Shown here one piece after another: positions 1 to 5,157 of a stretch of 5,639 nucleotides of DNA. How positions within the stretch are numbered: position 1 is the first letter of the stretch; every line of letters starts with the position of its first letter. The position numbers and the translations under genes are program-made. Below the pieces are notes generated by a model that was not told the origin of the DNA, did not search any database, and saw nothing but the letters and a program-made list of their open reading frames with translations. Source of the DNA: Lachnospira sp. (lineage in GTDB: Bacteria > Bacillota > Clostridia > Lachnospirales > Lachnospiraceae); the NCBI GenBank assembly GCA_017626275.1, contig JAGAJD010000128.1, forward strand, positions 1 to 5,639. Direction: 5' to 3'.

Positions 1-253
1 CATGTCTCGCTGTCTTACCTACATTTTCAATATCACCTGTTCTGATACACTTCTGACAAGTTGTAACTCTTCTCTTCGGCGGAATCTCCTGTCCCGTAAA
101 ATACGGCTTCAACGGAGCCATACCTGAATTAATAATTAATAAACTGTTGTCATTGTGTGGAACGAGTGAAAAACTCTTCATTTTAAGGTGTTCCTTACTT
201 TCAAAAAAATCAAGAAACATTCTTCTTAACTCGTTAACGCCTCTGTACTGCAC
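1..253 (-). CDS. alaS: Alanyl-tRNA synthetase, N-terminal fragment (gene runs off the left edge)
   Basis: Class II aminoacyl-tRNA synthetase that charges tRNA-Ala with alanine in the cytoplasm. Only the first 84 codons are present; the full family length is about 870-880 residues. I translated the stretch by hand. It starts with a GVNELR segment near residue 5, then FFESKEHL (20-27), [12 protein letters not shown] (31-42), the hallmark [14 protein letters not shown] (46-59), and [20 protein letters not shown] (64-83). This is the conserved start of the AlaS catalytic domain, in the form typical of Lachnospiraceae. The start is GTG at 253-251. An in-frame TAG at 268-266 closes the frame just upstream, and the next in-frame ATG (residue 13) would remove conserved residues. 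A strong AGGAGGA lies 7 bases before the GTG. The gene follows the small membrane-protein gene by 54 bases with no clear terminator, so both probably share one promoter. No T-box leader is visible. Confidence 0.96.
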   Translation of the reverse strand, partial: MQYRGVNELRRMFLDFFESKEHLKMKSFSLVPHNDNSLLIINSGMAPLKPYFTGQEIPPKRRVTTCQKCIRTGDIENVGKTARH

Positions 254-260
254 TTTCTTA

Positions 261-267
261 TCCTCCT
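261..267 (-). promoter_or_regulatory. Ribosome binding site that fixes the alaS GTG start
   Basis: On the minus strand the sequence is AGGAGGA, followed by 7 bases (TAAGAAA) and then GTG. It also contains part of the in-frame TAG stop at 268-266. Together these leave the GTG as the only sensible start for alaS. Confidence 0.85.
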
Positions 268-307
268 AAATGTCAAAGCCTTTATAGCTTTATAATTATT
301 AAAATAT

Positions 308-466
308 TTACTCTGTAATCTTAACTTCTGCTTCTTTTTTAGCTGCTTTCTTTGCATCGGAACGTGTACGAAGCTTACTGCCTATCATAACGCCGCATAC
401 AAGTAAAATAATCATAACAATGAATTTTGCTGCTTCAAAAAGGATTTCTCCTGCTAATGCTCCCAT
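308..466 (-). CDS. Small single-pass membrane protein of unknown function (52 aa)
   Basis: I do not recognise a function. The hand translation is 52 residues: MGALAGEILFEAAKF, then a hydrophobic stretch IVMIILLVCGVMIG (about residues 16-29) that fits one membrane helix, then a highly charged tail rich in Lys, Arg, Ala and Glu (KLRTRSDAKKAAKK, about 31-44), ending in TE. The basic tail after the helix predicts a cytoplasmic C-terminus by the positive-inside rule. Support for a real gene is good: an ATG at 466-464, a CGGAGGTG ribosome binding site (472-479) 5 bases before it, and a well-formed promoter just upstream. It lies 54 bases ahead of alaS in the same direction, so the two are probably cotranscribed. 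It has no visible catalytic motif. The Cys in the helix (C24) is the only cysteine. Confidence 0.8.
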   Translation of the reverse strand: MGALAGEILFEAAKFIVMIILLVCGVMIGSKLRTRSDAKKAAKKEAEVKITE

Positions 467-497
467 AACCACACCTCCGTTATAAAACTGATTAATA

Positions 498-526
498 ATT
501 TTATCATATTATTATAAGATTCTCAA
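498..526 (-). promoter_or_regulatory. Sigma-A-type promoter for the small membrane protein gene and alaS
   Basis: Reading the minus strand, -35 TTGAGA (526-521) is followed by a 17-base spacer and then -10 TAAAAT (503-498). A TG sits one base upstream of the -10 (506-505), making an extended -10. The expected transcription start is near 491, which gives a leader of about 25 bases to the ATG at 466 with the ribosome binding site at 479-472. Matches are 5/6 for the -10 and 4-5/6 for the -35 with ideal spacing. This is the best promoter in the window. No leader long enough for a T-box or riboswitch exists between it and the genes. Confidence 0.7.
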
Positions 527-528
527 CT

Positions 529-559
529 AAAAAAATTCCTATTTTTGTATAGCTGAACT
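529..559 (-). terminator. Weak candidate intrinsic terminator after the MutS-like gene
   Basis: Starting 5 bases past the stop codon, the minus strand reads AGTTC, AG, CTAT, a 6-base loop ACAAAA, then ATAG, GAATT and a run of seven T (535-529). CTAT/ATAG and AGTTC/GAATT can pair with a 2-base AG bulge and one G-U pair, and the T run overlaps the foot of the stem. The stem is AT-rich and short, so termination would be partial at best. Its position between the end of one operon and the promoter of the next supports the call. Confidence 0.35.
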
Positions 560-564
560 GTTAG

Positions 565-2256
565 TTACATCTTCCAGATTCCATTTTCTATAAAGTAACC
601 TGCCTGTTTTTCTGCTTCTTTAATGATATTGGAATCATATCCGATAATGCTTAACAGCTTTATCGCATTTCTTGTCGTTGCAGGTCCTTTAAACAGACGG
701 AAATTGAACTTAACATCATCTTCCGTAACTTCCTCCTGAAAATGATAGTTATCATAACAGTTCTTTAAAATTGCAGTAAGCTCAATATCATGCGTTGCTG
801 CAAAACATACAACATTTTTTCCCTTAAGCGACTTTAGAATCTCAGAAGAAGCAGCAATACGCTCAACTGTATTAGTTCCTCTCAGAACCTCATCAACAAA
901 ACACAGCACCGGCTCCCCAGGCTTCTCTACTGCGTCAAGAATACGTTTTAAGGATTTAATCTCAACAATATAATAGCTGTTGCTACTGCTCAAATCATCT
1001 TTAAGCGACATTGACGAATAAATTCTGAAAAATGGTGCCTGATAACTTTTTGATACACTCGTATATATAGTCTGGGACAACACCGCATTAATCGCCACAG
1101 TACGCAGAAATGTTGATTTTCCCGAAGCATTTGAGCCTGTGAGCAGTACATGTCTGTCCGTTGATATTGAATTGGCAACAGGCTCTTTAATTAACGGGTG
1201 AAAACCCTCCTGCAATGAGATCACCTTATTAGTCCCCGAATGAAATACCGGTTTTGACCAATATGGCAGCATTTGACGAAATGATGCTATTGAAATACAT
1301 GCCTCCACAAGTCCCATCGTCTCATAAAGTTCATATACCTCTTTCTGCTTATTTCCTATACCACGCACCATGCCGTTGAACTTAATCAAATCAATATGCG
1401 TAAGCATTCTCAAATAATCTAAAAGTATATCCGCAAGTGAGCCGCTTACATTTCCCGATTCAAGCATCCATGCACTTTTTGTCACTGATGAAAATTCATC
1501 ACACAGCTTTTCAAAATGCTCAGAATACTTTTCAAGTCCCTTAAACTTCTTTTTTGCAATATTTCGTGCCGTCGATGTCATCTTCACGATATGAGCAACA
1601 CACACAAACAAATGCTCTACCTTTGCTTTATATTTGTAATAGGTAATAATCGAAAAAGTAACAGCCGCAACAATCAGTCCAATACCTATTACCGGGTCTA
1701 CTGCCAGACAAACTATAAATGATATTACCAATCCCAAAATTGACAAAATATGCACAAGATTGCTGCCCTGCTCAACGCCTACAAGCAAACCTATATAATC
1801 GCTTAAAGAAAGATATTTAACAAAGCCAAGCTCAGCATATTCCTTTTGCAATTCAATGCGCTCTTTTTCGTGTGAAGAAAAATATTCTGCAAGGCTGTCT
1901 ATCTCTTTAAGCTTGTCCATATCCTTTACCGGACAGCGCAAAAGCTTATAAAGACATTCCTGTCCCGCCGAAGAATTGGCAATATTCATCTGTTTAAATA
2001 TTCCGTCCATGTTCAGGTCATTCCATGTAATGTCATCTATTCCCAAACCTGTACTTTCGGAAAACTCTTTATAATAATGGGTAATAATCTCATATTCATC
2101 TTCGCCGTATTTACGTTCAGACGGCTTTCCCCAGCCGCTTTTAAGCTTTTTTAAAAGCCCTGCGGCACGCTTTCTTTTACTGTCAACTGCCACATATACC
2201 GCAACTGCAAGAAAACTTACAATAAGCCAGAACGGTGCGCTATTTATAAATGTCAT
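565..2256 (-). CDS. Membrane-anchored MutS-family ATPase lacking mismatch-recognition domains
   Basis: 563 residues. The C-terminal third is a complete MutS-type ABC ATPase: Walker A GSNASGKST (374-382), a serine-rich MutS segment DDLSSSNSYYIVE (420-432), Walker B CFVDE (452-456) running into RGTNT (459-463), switch histidine ATHDIELT (487-494), and a C-terminal segment KGPATTRNAIKLL (523-535). Residues 75-130 (ITWNDLNMDGIFKQMN onward) resemble the start of the MutS core/lever region. The N-terminal mismatch-reading and connector domains of true MutS (about 850 aa) are absent. Instead there is one hydrophobic helix near residues 8-24, followed by KRKR, and a hydrophobic pair near 166-206 within the lever region. 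Charge distribution places the ATPase in the cytoplasm. It has no Smr nuclease domain as in MutS2. The ATG lies 1 base past the deoD stop, with GGGGATAGG as a poor ribosome binding site inside the end of deoD, so translation is probably coupled. Membership of the MutS superfamily is certain; the biological role is unknown, and mismatch repair is unlikely without the recognition domain. Confidence 0.9.
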   Translation of the reverse strand: MTFINSAPFWLIVSFLAVAVYVAVDSKRKRAAGLLKKLKSGWGKPSERKYGEDEYEIITHYYKEFSESTGLGIDDITWNDLNMDGIFKQMNIANSSAGQECLYKLLRCPVKDMDKLKEIDSLAEYFSSHEKERIELQKEYAELGFVKYLSLSDYIGLLVGVEQGSNLVHILSILGLVISFIVCLAVDPVIGIGLIVAAVTFSIITYYKYKAKVEHLFVCVAHIVKMTSTARNIAKKKFKGLEKYSEHFEKLCDEFSSVTKSAWMLESGNVSGSLADILLDYLRMLTHIDLIKFNGMVRGIGNKQKEVYELYETMGLVEACISIASFRQMLPYWSKPVFHSGTNKVISLQEGFHPLIKEPVANSISTDRHVLLTGSNASGKSTFLRTVAINAVLSQTIYTSVSKSYQAPFFRIYSSMSLKDDLSSSNSYYIVEIKSLKRILDAVEKPGEPVLCFVDEVLRGTNTVERIAASSEILKSLKGKNVVCFAATHDIELTAILKNCYDNYHFQEEVTEDDVKFNFRLFKGPATTRNAIKLLSIIGYDSNIIKEAEKQAGYFIENGIWKM

Positions 2257-2257
2257 A

Positions 2258-2965
2258 TCAGCCTATCCCCACTTCCAATGCCAGTTTCATCATTTCATTA
2301 AAAGAATTCTGACGTTCTGCTGCACTTAAGCTTTTGTTTTTATAAAGATGATCACTGATTGTAAGAATACACAATGCTTTTTTATTGCATCTTGCCGCAT
2401 TCATATAGAGTGCTGCCGCCTCCATGTCCACCGCAAGAACATTCATTTTCTTCCATTTATCATTAACTTCATTGCTGTCATTATAAAAAATATCAGAAGA
2501 AACAATATTTCCGACCTTAATTTTAAGCTTATTCTTTTCTGCCTCTTCGACCGTTCTTTTAAGCAGCCCGAAATCAGCTATCGGTGCAAAAGTTCCCGGC
2601 AGCATATACTGCGAAGCAAAATTTGAATCCGTACAGGCACCCATTGCTGCCACAATATCCATCACATCTATATCATCAGACAATGCTCCCGCCGAACCAA
2701 TCCTTATAATATTATCAACATCATATTTTGTATACAATTCATAACTGTATATTCCCATAGACGGCATACCCATACCGCTGCCCATAACAGAAATCTTTTT
2801 GCCATTATAAAGACCTGTATATCCAAACATATTACGGACTTCATTAAACTGCTTTACGTCCGTCAAATAATTCTCTGCAATATATTTTGCACGCAGCGGA
2901 TCTCCCGGCATTAAAACCGTCTTTGCCACATCACCTTTTTGCGCACTATTATGCGGTGTTCCCAT
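2258..2965 (-). CDS. deoD: Purine-nucleoside phosphorylase, DeoD type
   Basis: Cytoplasmic enzyme that splits purine (deoxy)ribonucleosides with phosphate into free base and (deoxy)ribose 1-phosphate; the family works as hexamers. At 235 aa the length is standard. It aligns from memory with E. coli DeoD almost without gaps: TPH at 3-5, MPGDPLRAKYIAE (19-31) with phosphate-binding Gly21 and Arg25, Arg44, GSGMGMPS (62-69), IIRIGSAG (86-93) with Arg88 and Ser91, MGACTDS (108-114), VDMEAAALY (179-187) with ribose-binding Met181 and Glu182, SDH (204-206) with catalytic Asp205, and AAERQ (215-219) with Arg218. All known active-site residues are kept; only Glu180 of E. coli is Asp here. The ATG is preceded by AAGGAGG, which overlaps the apt stop codon. 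The neighbouring apt gene would use the adenine it releases, making a salvage pair. Confidence 0.97.
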   Translation of the reverse strand: MGTPHNSAQKGDVAKTVLMPGDPLRAKYIAENYLTDVKQFNEVRNMFGYTGLYNGKKISVMGSGMGMPSMGIYSYELYTKYDVDNIIRIGSAGALSDDIDVMDIVAAMGACTDSNFASQYMLPGTFAPIADFGLLKRTVEEAEKNKLKIKVGNIVSSDIFYNDSNEVNDKWKKMNVLAVDMEAAALYMNAARCNKKALCILTISDHLYKNKSLSAAERQNSFNEMMKLALEVGIG

Positions 2966-2969
2966 AATT

Positions 2970-2977
2970 CCTCCTTA
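2970..2977 (-). promoter_or_regulatory. deoD ribosome binding site fused to the apt stop codon
   Basis: The minus strand reads TAAGGAGG, then AATT, then ATG. The TAA that ends apt (2977-2975) shares bases with the AAGGAGG ribosome binding site of deoD (2976-2970). A ribosome ending on apt stops on top of the deoD start region, which favours coupled translation of the two salvage enzymes. Confidence 0.85.
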
Positions 2978-3499
2978 TTTGCCCGGATATTTAATTACCG
3001 AGTCCACATTATAACCCTTTAACGCTTCTCTTCCTTTAAGGCCTTCCAGTTCCATAAGAAATACAACCTTTACAACTTCGCCGCCAAGTCTCTCTATAAG
3101 ATTAATGACTGCTTTTGTCGTTCCTCCTGTCGCAATTAAATCATCAACAATTACAACTTTCTGTCCCGGCTGTATTGCGTCCTTATGAATCTCTATCTCT
3201 GCCGTACCATATTCCAACGCATATTTTTCAGATATCGTCTCACAAGGAAGCTTTCCCTTTTTTCTGACAGGAACAAAGCCTGTACCCTTAGTATATGCAA
3301 CAGGCACGCCAAATATAAATCCTCTTGATTCAGGACCTACAACAACATCAAAGTCAACGTCCTTTAATAAATCAAGAATACCGTCAATAGCAAGCTTAAG
3401 TCCCTGCGGATCCTGTATAACGCTCGTTATGTCCCTGAAAATAATCCCCTCTTCCGGGAAATCCGGAATACTGCGTACATAATCTTCAACTTTTTTCAT
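2975..3499 (-). CDS. apt: Adenine phosphoribosyltransferase
   Basis: Converts adenine and PRPP to AMP and pyrophosphate in the cytoplasm, the salvage step that follows release of adenine by nucleoside phosphorylases. From the ATG at 3499 it is 174 aa, the usual family size. Motifs seen: SIPDFPEEGIIFRDITSV (10-27), the N-terminal Apt signature; GPESRGFIFG (55-64); the RKKGKLP flexible catalytic loop (79-85); ETISEKYALEYGT (87-99); and the PRPP-binding loop VIVDDLIATGGT (116-127). The reading frame stays open for 44 more codons upstream into spoIVA, but that part has no Apt homology and would be translated through a strong hairpin. The ATG at 3499 begins with MKKVEDYVRSIPDFP as in relatives and has GGAGG 6 bases before it, so I chose it. 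It is the first gene of the apt-deoD-MutS-like unit. The recJ and relA neighbours common in other Firmicutes are not here. Confidence 0.97.
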   Translation of the reverse strand: MKKVEDYVRSIPDFPEEGIIFRDITSVIQDPQGLKLAIDGILDLLKDVDFDVVVGPESRGFIFGVPVAYTKGTGFVPVRKKGKLPCETISEKYALEYGTAEIEIHKDAIQPGQKVVIVDDLIATGGTTKAVINLIERLGGEVVKVVFLMELEGLKGREALKGYNVDSVIKYPGK

Positions 3500-3505
3500 T
3501 ATAAA

Positions 3506-3510
3506 CCTCC
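3506..3510 (-). promoter_or_regulatory. Ribosome binding site deciding the apt start
   Basis: GGAGG on the minus strand, with a 6-base spacer TTTATA before the ATG at 3499-3497. No comparable site precedes the upstream in-frame ATG and other start codons between 3500 and 3631. Confidence 0.85.
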
Positions 3511-3540
3511 ATTTTGAGAACGTATTTCTTCCACCTGTGT

Positions 3541-3577
3541 AAACAAGGTATGACATAACAAATGCCATACCTCGTTT
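3541..3577 (-). promoter_or_regulatory. Long hairpin in the spoIVA-apt gap, probably an RNA structure of the apt leader
   Basis: Arms 3577-3562 (AAACGAGGTATGGCAT on the minus strand) and 3556-3541 (ATGTCATACCTTGTTT) pair over 16 positions around a 5-base loop, TTGTT. Fourteen pairs are Watson-Crick. The other two are G-U in the minus-strand RNA and would be A-C mismatches in a plus-strand RNA. It lies directly after a candidate -10 box and 42 bases before the apt ATG. A terminator for spoIVA is a weaker reading, because after the stem the strand continues ACACAGG rather than a T run. Confidence 0.7.
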
Positions 3578-3606
3578 ATAATACCACATTTTCATCACAT
3601 TATAAA
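3578..3606 (-). promoter_or_regulatory. Candidate extended -10 promoter for the apt-deoD-MutS-like operon
   Basis: Reading the minus strand: -35-like TTTATA (3606-3601, 4/6), a 17-base spacer, then -10 TATTAT (3583-3578) with TG one base upstream (3586-3585). The expected start is near 3571-3572, inside the first arm of the hairpin. A second TATAAT-like string lies slightly upstream (3605-3600) but has no matching -35 at good distance. The position suits an operon that must be expressed in growing cells, separately from sporulation-specific spoIVA. Confidence 0.5.
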
Positions 3607-3615
3607 GAGATTTTA

Positions 3616-5097
3616 TTATACAATCAGACAAACCAGACCTGAATTTTCATTCATCACCTTTTCAAGTGTTGAAGAAATCTTTTCCATGCTCTCAGGCGTT
3701 ATATTCTGCGTCTTCTCATGGATTCCGTCCTCTACAATCTGTTGTATAGTCTTACCAAATATATTAGTTTCCCAGATTCCGTCTGAATTATCTTTGGCAT
3801 TTTCCTTTATGTACGAAATTAAGTCATCAGCCTGATTCTTTGTTCCCACAATAGGAGCAATCTCAACATTTATATTAGTTTTAATCATATTAATCGACGG
3901 CACCTGTGCCTTAATCTTCACCCCGTATTTACTGCCGTTTTTAATTACCTCAGGGTCTTCCAGCACAATCTCTTCCCTTACAGGCGTTACGACACCAAAA
4001 CCGCTTGCCCCCACTTCAGCCAGTGCATTTCCTACTTTATCAAATTCACTTTTCTTTGCAGACAACTCCCGGATAATATTAATCAATTCATATTCATTAT
4101 TAATATTAGTTCCCGTAAGCTCGCTCAACACATCATAATAAATATGCGGCTTCATCTGAATATCAAGTCTTACTTTGCCGTCTGACATATTAATGTCGGA
4201 TACTGAAATATTATCAAGATATTCTCCCTTAACCTCCGGAAAATTCTTCTTAATATCCCTGATACATCTTACCGGTTCCAAAACCTCCATTGTTTTTGCA
4301 ATCAGTTCTTCCTTCAGCCAATGCTCCTCAGGAAGCATTTCCATCCATTGCGGTGTAAAAAAATCAAGCTCCGTAACAGGAAATTCAAGAAGTACGCTTT
4401 CCAATATTGCAGAAATATCTTCTTTTTTTAACTGGTCGCAATTAACCGGAAGCACTGCAACATTATATTTATCAGTCAATTCCTGCGCAAGCTCCTGTGT
4501 TTCTTTAGAAAACGGTCTGCTGCTATTTAACAGTACAATAAAAGGCTTATTTATAGCCGACAGTTCCTTAACCGTGCGTTCCTCTGCCGGAATATAATTC
4601 TCTCTGGGAATATCAGAAAAAGAACCATCTGTCGTCACAACAATTCCAATCGTCGAATGTTCTCCAATGACCTTCTTAGTTCCTATCTCTGCCGCCTTTG
4701 TGAACGGAATCTCCGTCTGTGACCAGGGAGTTTTTACCATTCTCTCTTTATCCTTTTCAACATGCCCCGAAGCCCCTTCAACCATAAAGCCAACGCAGTC
4801 TATCAGGCGCACCTTTACACTGATATCCTCAATAGGACAAATCACGGCAGCTTCGCTCGGAATAAACTTCGGCTCAGTCGTCATAATTGTAGTTCCCGCT
4901 GCACTCTGCGGAAGTTCATCTCTCGCCCTTTCCTTTACATGTTCATTTTCCATCTGCGGAAGCACGCAGATATCCATAAAACGCTTAATAAATGTAGATT
5001 TTCCTGTTCTTACAGGGCCTACCACACCAATGTATATCTCACCGTTTGTTCTGGCTTTCATATCGCTGTATAAAGAAAATTCCTGATTACTGTCCAT
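3616..5097 (-). CDS. spoIVA: Stage IV sporulation protein A, spore-coat morphogenetic ATPase
   Basis: SpoIVA coats the outer forespore membrane in the mother cell, where it is anchored by the peptide SpoVM. It uses ATP to polymerise into the basement layer on which the coat is built. 493 aa from the ATG at 5097; B. subtilis SpoIVA is 492. Seen in order (493-residue numbering): GVVGPVRTGKSTFIKRFM (24-41) with Walker A Lys33, ELPQSAAGTTIMTTEPKF (61-78) with the switch threonines, LIDCVGF (98-104) with Walker B Asp100, TPWSQTEIPFTKAAEIGT (122-139), and EHSTIGIVVTTDGS (145-158). The C-terminal domain includes KAQVPSINMIKTN and IAPIVGTK, and ends in GLVCLIV. The C-terminal hydrophobic end matches the family. 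A TTG at 5103 (495 aa) is an alternative start; it lies 5 bases from AAGGAG while the ATG lies 11 away. Homologues start near MESFNVYQD, so I prefer the ATG. It follows tcdA by 54 bases. Confidence 0.97.
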   Translation of the reverse strand: MDSNQEFSLYSDMKARTNGEIYIGVVGPVRTGKSTFIKRFMDICVLPQMENEHVKERARDELPQSAAGTTIMTTEPKFIPSEAAVICPIEDISVKVRLIDCVGFMVEGASGHVEKDKERMVKTPWSQTEIPFTKAAEIGTKKVIGEHSTIGIVVTTDGSFSDIPRENYIPAEERTVKELSAINKPFIVLLNSSRPFSKETQELAQELTDKYNVAVLPVNCDQLKKEDISAILESVLLEFPVTELDFFTPQWMEMLPEEHWLKEELIAKTMEVLEPVRCIRDIKKNFPEVKGEYLDNISVSDINMSDGKVRLDIQMKPHIYYDVLSELTGTNINNEYELINIIRELSAKKSEFDKVGNALAEVGASGFGVVTPVREEIVLEDPEVIKNGSKYGVKIKAQVPSINMIKTNINVEIAPIVGTKNQADDLISYIKENAKDNSDGIWETNIFGKTIQQIVEDGIHEKTQNITPESMEKISSTLEKVMNENSGLVCLIV

Positions 5098-5104
5098 ATC
5101 CAAA

Positions 5105-5147
5105 AATACTCCTTCCGTATTTAATTCATGTATATGGTCGGAGTATT
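5105..5147 (-). repeat. Inverted repeat that could mask the spoIVA ribosome binding site
   Basis: Minus-strand AATACTCC (5147-5140) is an exact reverse complement of GGAGTATT (5112-5105), with 27 bases between. The second arm contains the GGAG of the spoIVA ribosome binding site. The first arm starts 4 bases past the tcdA stop codon. An 8-bp stem with a 27-base loop is only moderately stable, so the structure is plausible rather than certain. Confidence 0.5.
5109..5114 (-). promoter_or_regulatory. spoIVA ribosome binding site
   Basis: AAGGAG on the minus strand. It is 11 bases from the ATG at 5097 and 5 bases from the TTG at 5103, so spacing alone does not settle the start codon. Confidence 0.75.
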
Positions 5148-5157
5148 GATTTTATGC
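5127..5157 (-). promoter_or_regulatory. Candidate sigma-E promoter for spoIVA
   Basis: On the minus strand, GCATAAA (5157-5151) keeps the ATA core of the sigma-E -35 element, and TATACATG (5134-5127) keeps the ATACA core of the -10 (consensus cATACAnT). There are 18 bases between ATA and the -10 octamer, at or just beyond the upper limit of known spacing. The -35 overlaps the tcdA stop codon. spoIVA belongs to the sigma-E regulon in B. subtilis. The match is partial, so this is a suggestion. Confidence 0.4.

Noticed and set aside
271..293. AAAGC...GCTTT dyad and a TTTGACA string between the small gene and alaS (possible terminator or -35)
   Set aside because: The stem is only 5 bp and no T run follows. 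The TTGACA-like string lies almost on top of the alaS ribosome site, leaving no room for a -10.
467..564. T-box or other riboswitch leader for alaS
   Set aside because: The gap is about 98 bases, the promoter leaves only about a 25-base leader, and no T-box sequence (AGGGTGGNACCGCG) is present.
990..1178. 62-aa minus-strand frame inside the MutS-like gene
   Set aside because: It overlaps the Walker A-coding region in another frame, and its translation has no recognisable motif.
1516..2626. Plus-strand open frames opposite the MutS-like gene and deoD (68 and 92 aa)
   Set aside because: They are antisense to clear genes, rich in Cys, His and Ile, with no family signature.
3541..3577. Reading the spoIVA-apt hairpin as a standard Rho-independent terminator
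   Set aside because: The stem is strong, but the 3' side ends TTGTTT within the stem and continues ACACAGG, so there is no proper T run. Weak termination cannot be excluded.
3500..3631. 44-residue N-terminal extension of apt that stays open upstream of the ATG at 3499
   Set aside because: It has no Apt similarity, runs through the promoter-like box and the strong hairpin, and overlaps the end of spoIVA. The ATG at 3499 has a good ribosome site and the family N-terminus.
4175..5086. Long plus-strand open frames opposite spoIVA (140, 139 and 103 aa)
   Set aside because: They are antisense shadows of a strongly conserved minus-strand gene. I see no ribosome sites or recognisable domains, and the translations are Ser/Thr/Ile-rich as expected of antisense reading.
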